Shown here: piece after piece, positions 7,246 to 16,881 of the stretch
Layout of the letters: each line of letters opens with the position of its first letter
How positions within the stretch are numbered: position 1 is the first letter of the stretch
Source: Hydnum rufescens UP504
Lineage: Eukaryota; Basidiomycota; Agaricomycetes; Cantharellales; Hydnaceae
Reading direction: 5' to 3'
Length of the DNA: 34,615 bases
NCBI GenBank assembly: GCA_014904985.1
Contig: MU129225.1
Span: 15,711 to 50,325, forward strand
Made by a program: the position numbers and the translations under genes
Notes under the pieces: model-generated
What the model was told of the DNA's origin: nothing
Database searches by the model: none
Seen by the model: the letters and a program-made list of their open reading frames with translations, nothing else

Positions 7246-9772
7246 ACTCATTATTCCTTTGGCTGTCAAATAGCATGAATTCCACATCCCAGGAACCATG
7301 GCCCTTTTACTTTTCCTCCACCCTATATATGGGGCAATTATTTGTCTGTCCTTGGCACTTGGACAGGCCATCCAAATTGTACTTATTTCCAAGCCAGTTT
7401 AACCAGGCTATAGCAATTCAACTTGCTTACTTTTGTCCACCTATTGTATCACTATTGGCATATCCAATTGCCTCAAGGGCAGTATTTGACCTTGGATTAT
7501 GTAACACGACTCCCACTTTGACTCACAGACTTGTCACATGTTAAATAGGGGCTATTCCAATACTCTCAAGGAGTATTCTGTGAATATCTCCACCAGTTTT
7601 GATCGGATCAACTCAAGAAAACAGCTTGCAAAAAGCTACGATCAATACCTATCTAACGGTATTACACATGTATTTATTGGATGTGAACTGCATCCTCCAG
7701 ATTGATTTTACCTCATGCTCCACACTATCCTTCAGTATTTCACAAATATCTCCATCAGTTTTGATCCGATTCATTAGAAACGACCACCCCTGGAAATACA
7801 CTGCAAATCCACATTGAATAGTACCAAGGGAAAAACAAGCAGATTAGAACTCGGCTTTCTGTAATTTAGTCTCCCCATGGCTCATTTCACTTTTACCCCC
7901 ACTTTCTAATTACTAAAGGCAATTATGGTCCCGGCATCCTATGTCCAATGGAGGGTACATCTAGGGTGACCAGTTCCACCTTTTCTCAAGGGATTTTGTT
8001 CAGTAGGAGAGGAGGAATACCTTGGTTAAGCCATATTCCCCTATTATGACTTGTTAATTGAATATCTCCTTCAGTTTTGAAGCTTTTGACTTGGTTTCTT
8101 TTTCATCATTTTCGCCTTAATCCCACCTTTCCGCCAGTTACCATAGCATTTTCTGTGATGTATATTAAGTGCAGGAGATGCGAATTTCTATCATCTTTCC
8201 CCCCATCCCCAGTTGAAAAGCTAGTTGAACTGCTGCTGGTGTCAGGGTAAATTCCATAACTCAACCCCCACTAATCACACTTTTGATAGGCTCTCAAGAG
8301 GAGGACCCAGAGTGTGATTCCCTGATTTAACAACCCCTTCATTTATTGTCTGGATAGGCTCTGTCTATACAGGACAATTCTACCCATCCAACGACCCCTC
8401 TTTCCCTCAGACCTTAACATTTGTATTGGCCCTGTGATCCCCTCTCTTCATCCTCATTTCCATTTCACAGACTGTAGCTGGATTCAACTTCTGTTTCCCA
8501 CTTACAATGCTCATTTAATTCCATCATCATTTGTTTATTCAAGAAATCAATTGGATCCCTACCCCTTTCCAACTCATAATATTGCCTCATTCCTTTACCA
8601 TGAACACCAGTCAATTTATTGACTATCTGTTGGACTTCAACAGTCCTCATCAAAAAGGGGCAGTTTATGCCCCACATCAAGTCCATTTTCTTTGGACAAG
8701 GCAATTCAACTTGCCATCCTTCTTCAAGACTGTATGACTTGCCTGCTCTTCCAAGTCATCCTACTGCCTTAAGGGTGAAGATTGTGATTATAATGATGCA
8801 GACCGGGCCTAGTTTGATTCTGGACTCAAAGATCCTCACATGATCCTTAAGGGGCTACACTACTCTAAAGGAGTATATTGTTGAATTTTCTCGTTCATTA
8901 TTAATTGGATCGACTCGAAACAACCGCGCCCAGAAAGATACAAACAGTACCTATCGAACGGTACAACACGACTAACGGATCAAAATGGGTCCTGTAACAA
9001 TATCTTTCCAAGATTCATACTCTGAAGGAGTATTCTTGATTTTCGAAGCCATTCTTATCGGATTTGTTCACGAGTACACACCCTGAAGCTGTTAAAAATT
9101 CGCATCGAACAGTACCAAGGGAAAAACAAGCAGACATGACTCCATTTTTCACAAGACAACTCCTCCCCATGACTCCCCCTTTGCTCCACCATTCAAAATA
9201 GCAAATTACTTCTGGCCCTCATATGTCTGATGGATAAGACCCCCAGGAGACCTATTCCACTTTTCCTTAAGGGAACTTGTCCAGAATTGAAGGAGGAATA
9301 GCATGTAATGTGTCAATCTCCCCTTTTATCTTGAAATTGGAATATCTCCATCAGTTTTGAAGATTTTAACTTCATTTCTTTTTCTCTATATGTCCCTTAA
9401 GTCCGACTTTTTCACTTTCTATTGAGTTGAAGCCTGCTGGATTGTATATTAGGTGCAGCTAGCACACAAATTCAGTAGTTCTCCCCCTCCCTCCAGTTTG
9501 AAGCTCCTTGAACAGCTGCTGGTCCCTGGGTGATTTCTCACTACCAAAAAGCAAATTCTAACTACACTTTGACTAAGATCTCAAGAAGGGATTCTTAGGC
9601 TGTGGTAATTTGACTGAAACACACATTCTCACTTAATCACTTGGGCTTTGTTGGCTCACTGCAATTTCTCCTGTTCAAAAAAAACCTTCCCCCACTTGAA
9701 CCTGAACATCCAAATTAGTTCTGTGATTCCCTTCTTTGTCCCCAGCTCAACATCACAGACTGTAGTTGGATT
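7200..9772. repeat. Tandem pair of diverged 1.3-kb repeats, probably transposon-derived
   Basis: Two direct copies, about 7200-8482 and 8540-9772, with matching landmarks offset by about 1.29-1.30 kb: CTCWAAGGAGTAT near 7567 and 8872, GTACCAAGGGAAAAACAAGC near 7820 and 9112, TATCTCCWTCAGTTTTGA near 8063 and 9342, CAGACTGTAGYTGGA at 8467 and 9756. Both carry degenerate copies of the TCAGTTTTGATC...GAAAC...GGTACCAA motif also found three times in the LTR-like element at 14756. No protein-coding capacity seen. Either diverged LTRs standing head to tail or a tandemly duplicated non-autonomous element. Confidence 0.6.
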
Positions 9773-11730
9773 GGCCTATAACCATCCTCCTTACATCAGT
9801 TGACAATATATTCTTGATCTTCTAAAGAGCAAGTGTACATCAAGTAACTACTTATACTTCTAGAGATCAAAAGGGTTTGTGAATAAAGGGATAAGTTGAA
9901 TAAAGGAGGGATGTCTATAATAGGAAATGCTAAAAGAGGAGGGCACAATGGCAGCAAGGGGAAGGTCATGTGATGATGTGATAGGCTTGGTTATTCTGCA
10001 TACATAATTGAGTTACAAGTACAACTTGTAACATTGGGTGGAACAACCTAAAAAAAAAACCTGGGTGAGGATCACAAGTAGGAGACTGATGACATGACAA
10101 AAATAAATTACCTGAATGATACACAATGGCAGCTGAAAGAAATTGTATTGTTAGAGAAAATTTGATATGAGAAAAAGAAAGACCTACCTTGTGGTCTTGT
10201 GGACATCCATCAGGCTGATTGCAATACTAGGTGCAAATCAGTTCACAATTATTGTCCACATCAATTGAGATGACACTTGAAACCTGCTCATTAAGCTTGA
10301 GGATGGGAAGTTCAATCTTGAAAAAGGTGGTCATGTCGAATCAAGCCTCTCCAAGTGCAACCTCTACTTGTCCACTTGCAGTGTCAGTGAAACACTTCAA
10401 TGCATAGTCCCACACAAGTCACCCCTTTTGGGCATTGCAATCCTGGCACCACTGGAGAGCACCATGCCAATGGTGGCAGTGTTGATGCCCTCAGTACAGT
10501 ATTTCTACATGCAAGTATCTGCCTTTGACATGATCTTGCCACCATCAGCATGATGACTGCCCCAAAATATTGAGATCTCAGGACTGCACTCCCGGATAGC
10601 AACATTGATGGCCCTTTTGGTACTGCATTTGGCAAGATCCACTCTCACTGCAAAGTGGAGGCAAGATGCCTGCCACAGCATTAATGCAACTGACTGCAGC
10701 AAGGACAAGGGACAAGGATGCAAGGGAAGGGAACAGCATGATGATTGGGCAAAGCTGAAGCAATGGGGCTTAACACCCAATGAAAAAGGTTGCAAAGAAA
10801 AGCATGTACCACATGTAGAGATTCAACCCCAGTTGGATCTGAGGGAATGCAAATGATTGTCAAGTATTTTTAAGTCTGATGTGTGGGAATTTGGCCATCC
10901 AACTCCAGACAGGTGCCAATAGCATAGACATTTCTGGATGTTCTCTGGACAGAAAGGAGGCCCACTCAATTCTTAACAATCACCAAAGTTTGGTGGAACT
11001 TTTCCTGTACCTGAGAGATCCAAAACCTTATTTGCCTCTGTACTTTGTCCCTGAGCATGGGACCAATGCGAATCTATGTGCACCCAACTACCCCTTCTTG
11101 CCCTTCTTTTCAGATGCTGCACACTGCTTATGTGGTAATGTGTCTTCTCACACCCTGGCCATAGCATCTGGGCAGTGCTGGGTCTGAAGATAGTAGGCTG
11201 GAAATTAGTGTCAATTTCAACTGAAATTAAACATAAAATCTGAAAATGTTTTTAAACCCAATCAACATCCCCAAAAAGACCAAGACTTGGGGCAGAGATT
11301 CTACAAGGGTATGCCCATTGTCTGTGGAGTGCTCTAGCTATGCGTGAAGCCCAGTTTCATGTTATTTCCACGCAGATTCATTTGCTAATCAATGGAGCCA
11401 AGCCTGAATATTTGTAATCAAATGATTGTCAGGTTGGCTTATGTAAGTGCCTCAGTTGAGTGATATCTTTTTGCACGACTGAAATCGACTAGAGGCAGTG
11501 CCAGTGGTGCTCATGTTGAAGAATCGTGTGGAGCCACTTATATTTGCACAATGAGAGGAAAGTTAGAGTATTTAATCAGGGCTCAAGCAAACACTTGAGG
11601 GAACTTCAGTACATCCCGAGAACTATCTACAGACAATGCTGACTAAGCGATGAGCATTAGAGCTGCCCATCCCCAATTCCAACAGCTCATGACCGCTTGG
11701 TTGAGTGAGAGAAACGGTCTAATTCATTCA
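9773..11730. other. Stretch without recognised gene
   Basis: Contains short frames on both strands (for example 10505-10795 minus and 10879-11187 plus) but none continues across introns or matches a family I know. Minus-strand translation between 10.37 and 10.85 kb is cysteine-containing and partly open with several stops, so a decayed gene is possible. No RNA gene or repeat recognised. Confidence 0.35.
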
Positions 11731-12060
11731 TTATTTCTGTGCATGTGCCAATGTACAATGACTATTGATCCTCACATACTCAAGATCATTTTCACTTTCA
11801 CTTGACCTGTCTTTCATGTCCTTGAGAGTGGCAATACCATCGCTGGTAGGCAGGCTAACAGACTTTGGAAAATGAGAGACAAAACTTCGAGTGAGTAAAT
11901 AAGGAAGAAAGGGGAGGGAAAGGGTACCCACAAAAGTCATAGAAATACCAAGTTTCATCTTCATCTGTAGCACAACGCTCAATCTGCCATCACCCCACTC
12001 CGCAACATGGACACCATCAAGCATGACCTTGAGGCACATGGACTTCTCAGGGCAAGGCAT
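11731..12060 (-). CDS. Unrecognised open frame, 109 codons
   Basis: Open frame on the minus strand starting MPCPEKSMCLKVML, with a hydrophobic middle (SLPFLPYLLTRSFVS) and an acidic tail. A possible 67-bp intron (GTACCC...CCAAAG) lies inside, but splicing it out gives a stop, so the unspliced reading is kept. It sits next to the duplicated segment at 12090-12780 and may belong to the same decayed gene. No family recognised; low confidence that it is translated. Confidence 0.25.
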   Translation of the reverse strand: MPCPEKSMCLKVMLDGVHVAEWGDGRLSVVLQMKMKLGISMTFVGTLSLPFLPYLLTRSFVSHFPKSVSLPTSDGIATLKDMKDRSSESENDLEYVRINSHCTLAHAQK

Positions 12061-12089
12061 TCAGAGTGCCCAGTTTTGCAGGTCGGTTG

Positions 12090-12780
12090 GCATTTTGCCT
12101 ATACAGATTCAAGAGCCATGAATGTGTCAAGCTCAGCAAGGATAATCGATGTCCTGGCAGAAGAAACACAATAAAGGCCGACACAGAGCTGGCCTCGGCT
12201 GGTCAGTTCCGCCATCCAGGATTGAGTTTGGGTTAAAACTTGATCTAAGTCTCCTTAGCTGTATGCAAGCATACGATCTCCGAAGCACCAAGTTTTTCCA
12301 GAGTGGAGGGAACATGAGGTGGGATTACTGTGATGGGTTGCTCATAGGAGGTTGGCTTACTGGGATCCAAGCGAGGAGGGAACAACAACAGGTAGGTATT
12401 CATCACGCTACTGAGGACCCCAGTAGCCCGCCCCATGTTACAATTGTACAGATTCGGGAGTAGTGAATGTCTCGAGGTCAGGAAGGATACTCAACATCAG
12501 GCAGGAGAAAGCACGGTACCGAGGCGGATCTGGCCTTGGCTCATCGATAGCTGGGATTCTGCTTCCAGTGTCAAGTTTGGCTCTGGCGAAAGCTTGGCTG
12601 AAGTTCTATTGATCATATGCAGGCACGTGGTCTCCAGGGCATCAACTCTTTCCAAAGCGGAGGGAATCCAAAGTTGCTCAGAGGAGCCTGGACAACAGGA
12701 ATCTGGGTGAGCAGGAACAAGGCGTATGCCAGTAGCAGAATCATAACACGTAATATAATCATAATCTTGTACCGAATCCA
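12090..12780 (-). pseudogene. Tandemly duplicated, decayed coding segment of unknown family
   Basis: Two units of about 345 bp (12090-12430 and 12438-12780) share order and sequence: ACAGATTC...GTGAATGTST, a GGCAGRAGAAA block, GCTGGCCT-like, then TTTCCARAG-GGAGGGAA. Minus-strand translations are alike (PSTLEKLGASEIVCLHTAKET versus PSALERVDALETTCLHMINRT), so the duplicated unit was probably an exon or exon pair. Stops and frameshifts occur in unit 1. Product unknown. Confidence 0.35.
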
Positions 12781-13850
12781 TAGCGATGGCATCAAGGTGT
12801 ATGTGGGGCGAAGGAAAAAGATCCATGACACTGTATACAGGTGAAAAACGTCGAAGTTCGTAGGGAGCCATTCAGGCCACCATGAATTCACACCCAGAGA
12901 GTGGCATAAAACTGACATACAGAATGAAGGAAAGATATATGAGCATAGGTATAATTAAGATTCTGATGGAAGCAGTGAACCCTCACTGGCTATCAGACTG
13001 CTGGGGTGTAGTCAATGTATGGCGGGCATGCTGACCTTCTGTGCTCGACCTATGACTCAATTTGGTTATCGATCACTGCGACGTGGAGGACAATGAATAT
13101 TATGCACATGTATAGTGCCCAGAGATAGATATACGGCGAAATTTCACCATACGCCATGCCATTCAAGAGGTCTGTCAAGATCCATAGCAATAAAGTAGAA
13201 ATAGAGGATCACTGACCCCGTGTTATGGTGGTGACGATTGCGACAGGACGAGGTCCGGGGGAAAGCTGGCGGCACTTCAGCTCTATAGCTTTCCATTAAA
13301 TCATAGACATGGAACCAATATTTTTGTGATGTACTACGAAGCCCTGCCTGAGTCATCTGTATAGACAGTCTGCGTGCGATAATTATACTGGGGAGACTCA
13401 TTCACGTTATTCGAACTTTGGAGTGGAAGAATTAGTGAGATCAGCTCTGTAAGCATGATAAAATCCTGCCCACCACGAGGGATTCTGCAGTGGTGGTGGT
13501 GTTGGATGTGATCTGTCCCAGTAGCTCTTGGATCCCAATCTATTTAGAAGAAGGAATCAGAATTGGGAAAGTGCATGGAGAAGGAATCACAAACCTCTTT
13601 GATCTCTGTCCATGTGAAGAAACAGATGTATCTTCAGTGACATCCTCCTTGAGTCCTGTAATATACGGATTTGAAAGGAAATAAGAAAACACCACAACGT
13701 GATAAACATGCCTCATTCTCCTGCGCTTGGCTAGATCTGCATTCCAAGGACATCACAAGAGGGTATTGGGAGCAAATCAGCGCACCAGACAACACCTCAC
13801 ATGCGTAGCTCTGTAATCATGGGAAATAGTAGCTGGATTTGCCATTCTGG
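12781..13850. other. Stretch without recognised gene
   Basis: Only short frames (13144-13401 minus, 85 codons; 13490-13684 plus, 64 codons), neither recognised. Ends at the 8-bp duplication of the large transposon, so this is its left flank. Confidence 0.35.
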
Positions 13851-13892
13851 GTCTGGTCAGGACCCCTGCAAGCACTGTTAGAGGCGAGATCC
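13851..13892 (+). repeat. Left target duplication and terminal inverted repeat of the large transposon
   Basis: GTCTGGTC (13851-13858) followed by the 34-bp repeat 13859-13892 beginning AGGACCCCTGCAAGCAC and ending GCGAGATCC. Identical in inverted form at the right end. Just inside lies TCCGGGAA (13954-13961), a word that recurs near the other end. Confidence 0.9.
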
Positions 13893-14122
13893 GGCTGGCA
13901 CCCCAGAGGACCCTGACTCCTGGTACAATTTCAGATCCAATTCCTGGACCAAATCCGGGAAATCACCTCTAGGCTGCTGGCCGAGGCCACAAAAACTGGG
14001 AACCCACGTCTAGGCTCAAAAAAAAAAATTCTCAAAAATTCTCAAAAAATGCCAAAAAACCCCCAAAATCACACGACCCCTTCACACTATCCAAGATATC
14101 CCCAGCATTGACCAAGACAAGT

Positions 14123-14551
14123 TTACTTGAGCCCATCTCCGTCATCTCCATCTAAATCCCCCTCTCCTGCCCTCCTAACCTTCTTCTTTTTGTTCAGCTC
14201 TTTGACCGCACTGAGGACATGTGTAGAATGACGATCCAGTTGGCAGTACTTCAAATTCGCTTGGCCGTCAAGGATAAATGAATCATTACCGGGATTGCAC
14301 ATGATTTGAGGCCATGATGGAGCCAGCATGCATACAAATGATGCGCTTGATATCAGGACATAGCGTTTGTTTTGAGAGTTACATACCGGCCAGTGTTGGT
14401 TGAGGGTTGAACCAAAAGTTTCGGATATATCTTCAGACAAGAATATTTGAAGAAGGATGTTAGAGAGTGCCGTAATGCATTCAGCTTGTGGTACCCATCC
14501 ATGGGCCCCCTGTTTGCCATTAGCACGGCTGTACATAGTGATTACTAGCAT
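14123..14551 (-). pseudogene. C-terminal part of the large transposon's gene (fragment 4)
   Basis: Minus-strand frame of 142 codons. It starts VITMYSRANGKQGAHGWVP-like and passes ITALSNILLQIF, both of which I associate with the C-terminal half of the same agaricomycete Ulp1/transposon protein family. It ends with a lysine cluster (ELNKKKKVRRAGEG) and an acidic tail before the stop at 14123, a typical end for that family. Codons around NQHWP/VCNSQ contain GTATGT and may be an intron. It is separated from the rest of the gene by the LTR-like insertion at 14756. Assignment rests on position, strand and remembered family features. Confidence 0.5.
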
Positions 14552-14755
14552 CCAACATCAAATGTCAGGTGGCCAGGACAGCACTGTCAGGGCGACACTG
14601 CTGTTGAAGCCACAAACAGAAAGAGGAAAGAGATTAATTAACCACATGCTATCGCAGTGGGAATCCTGAGAGATCGAAACTGGTGATCCCCCAACTGCGA
14701 AGGGCTATAAATACTATTTCCTGCACACAGCCTCCAACCTTCCAGAGCCTTCCGC
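14552..14755. other. Intron or decayed exon between fragment 4 and the LTR-like element
   Basis: No clear reading frame. The 20-bp word CGGAAGGCTCTGGAAGGTTGG (minus strand, left of the LTR-like element) resembles CGGAAGGTTATGGAAGATGG on its other side near 16220-16240, which could be a long imperfect target duplication. Written here in minus-strand sense. Confidence 0.3.
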
Positions 14756-15512
14756 TGTGGAAGATAAAAACATCCAGTATCAGAAAACGCGAAATCACAC
14801 CACTCCCAGCCTTTGGATGATCACATGACCAATTACGAAATTAATTACAGCTACGCACAGAAATCGAATTTGTTCTATAACTCCGTCAGTTTTGATCGGA
14901 GAGGTACGCCCATATAACACTTAGAAAGCTACGATTCACACCTTTCGAACAGTACCAAACACAAGTTGAATGGACCAGAAATGCACTCTCCAGACCAATA
15001 TTACTGTCAAAATCCGGGATTTTCAGTAAAAAACGAATTTCTCCGTCAGTTCGCATCCAATCCTCTCGAAACAACCGCGCCTGGAAAGATATAAAAAATC
15101 CGCATCCAACGGTACTGAGCACGCGAAGAACAGATCAAAACTGAACTCTACAGAACAATATTGCTATCAGAATCAACACCCATCAGTAAAAAACGAATTT
15201 CTCTGTCAGTTTACACCGGATCTGCTCAGAACCACCGCGCCCAGAAAGCTGTTAAAAATCCGCATCGAATGATACCAAGAACGTCTATTACGGATGTAAA
15301 CTGTTGTTTCTGCATCAAATCCCATCCCATGCACTTGTCCCCATTATCAACCAGCAACAAAAACATCTTAACCACTGGACTACAAACAAATTAATCTCCA
15401 AGAACTCGGAAATATCCTTTGATTTCATCTCCCATTGCCACAAATAACTTCTAGAACCTCACAGATAAGAAAGATAACACTCCCTTGACTACCCTTTTGT
15501 TCTGTTTATGAA

Positions 15513-15610
15513 TGACTCACCCTCCTTGACAACCCTATTGTTCTCACATATGACTCACCTAAGAGTGAGTCATATTCTTTAAACACAGCCACCTTCAGAA
15601 AGGTATAAAA
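15513..15610 (+). promoter_or_regulatory. Putative promoter of LTR-like copy 1: three bZIP-type sites and TATA box
   Basis: TGACTCA at 15513-15519 and 15551-15557, TGAGTCA at 15566-15572, the last two forming an inverted pair (ATGACTCAC...GTGAGTCAT). TATAAAA follows at 15604-15610. TGASTCA is the recognition site of Gcn4/AP-1-type bZIP activators; use here is inference. Confidence 0.5.
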
Positions 15611-15745
15611 GCTGGTAGATTTTCCTGTATCCCCCCATCATCTTCTCACTACTGGAATATACTACTGTCTACAAATCTGCTTGCATCTTAAGAGAGTACT
15701 GATCTAAAGCCATCTGGAGCTAAGTCATATATAAGGTTGTTAAGA

Positions 15746-16051
15746 CTAAGTCATTGGAAGCCCTCTATGCGAAATACTGAGCCAAGGATAGTTGCAGGAC
15801 CTAAGGTTAGAGTTGCTGGACATCCAAGGAAAGGTGAGTAATAATAAAGTCAAGTCAGAAGAAGAAAGAAATACATTGACACACTGAATCAAGCTTAAAA
15901 CTAGTCCAGAACCCTCTTTGGAATCCGCATTTTGACCAGGAGGACACAAATAGGTGCCCACAGATAGCAGTAAACAGTTCAATACAACACGTATAAGCCT
16001 TTCACAAGCATCCCACGATATATCATTGACTATAGCTAGTCCATACCACAA
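15746..16051 (-). other. Open frame on the antisense strand of LTR-like copy 1
   Basis: Minus-strand frame of 101 codons including IVNDISWDACERLI and GTYLCPPGQNADSKEG. Copy 2 keeps the same frame open (31479-31703) with a handful of amino-acid changes. It is antisense to the promoter-like signals, so it may be fortuitous; no family recognised. Confidence 0.25.
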
Positions 16052-16317
16052 TCTTATCCTCCACTGAATACCATACCTAACTTGTTAGAGAGTGATCAAC
16101 CATCAGAGCGAACCAGCCCATTGAATAAAAACAGAAATACAGTCTCCCATCTACACACTGGCTGAACCAGAGTTTGATTTGACAGTCATCAGAGCTCCCA
16201 ATCCTTCTTCTATACCACCATCTTCCATAACCTTCCGGATCTAAGCTGATGCAGCCGTGTTACGAATCCTGTGCGCACCTCCACATGGCTATGCCCCAAC
16301 TTCCATATGTATCCCCC

Positions 16318-16692
16318 TTAGCATATGTACTTCCAAGGCAGTGTATGCCTGGGTACTCCAAAGGTGTCCAAAGTGTCAAAGGACCGTAATGATGTGGATG
16401 GAGTACGGATTGGGACAGGTGATGTGGATTCAGGGACTGGGGGTAGAGGAGGAGGGGGAGTCTGGATTGGCAACTCCATGGACTCACGTGGGGAGCAAGG
16501 GAATGACAGGTGCTGACAAGGGCACCAATGCTGCCACTGGTTGACTACCCAGCCCATAGCCCACTGGCCGAGGCCTGATAGAATGAGGGCAATAATAATA
16601 AGAGAAATGCCAATAATGGCAAGGATGACAATAACCCCCATAGTGAATGGAGGGAGAGAGGAGACAAGAGCATTTGAGGAAGTAGGTGCCAT
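16318..16692 (-). CDS. Possible small single-pass membrane protein, unknown
   Basis: Frame of 124 codons starting MAPTSSNALVSSLPPF, then a strongly hydrophobic segment at about residues 19-42 (MGVIVILAIIGISLIIIALI), then a proline-rich stretch (TPPPPLPPVPESTSPVP) around residues 78-95. This looks like a one-span membrane protein with a Pro-rich tail. It lies between fragments 3 and 4 of the transposon gene, where I would not expect a membrane protein, so it may be a captured gene or exon, or chance. No family recognised. The upstream sequence has possible splice acceptor CTGTCAG just before. Confidence 0.35.
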   Translation of the reverse strand: MAPTSSNALVSSLPPFTMGVIVILAIIGISLIIIALILSGLGQWAMGWVVNQWQHWCPCQHLSFPCSPRESMELPIQTPPPPLPPVPESTSPVPIRTPSTSLRSFDTLDTFGVPRHTLPWKYIC

Positions 16693-16881
16693 ATGATAGG
16701 GTCGATGAAGAATGATACTCTGACAGGTAAGTCCTTAGGCAGAAGCAAATGTCAATTTGATCCTGACAAGCACAGCACGATAATGAATGACATCATACCA
16801 TGACCAATGAGAAGCTGGCCATCTACGGCACAAACACCCAGGCAATTAACAGTCAGAGGTAGAAGGATTGTAACAGCAGCA

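Larger units (their letters stand above)
14756..16216 (+). mobile_element. LTR-like non-coding element, copy 1 (1.46 kb)
   Basis: Homologous over its whole length to 30235-31798. Starts TGTGGAAGATAAAAAC and ends near CTTCTATACC. Contains three tandem repeats of about 161 bp (landmark CTCYGTCAGTT near 14882, 15042 and 15201), a TATAAAA box at 15604 preceded by three TGASTCA sites, and a GTGAGT donor-like site at 15835. The layout (upstream repeats, core promoter, leader, splice donor) suggests a long terminal repeat or a non-autonomous retroelement. No PBS or coding domain was found, and both end boundaries are simply where the two copies stop matching. It interrupts the large transposon's gene. 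Confidence 0.7.

Noticed and set aside
10505..10795. Cysteine-containing frame considered as a small secreted protein
   Set aside because: Cysteine spacing does not match hydrophobins or another family I can name, and stops follow in the same frame.
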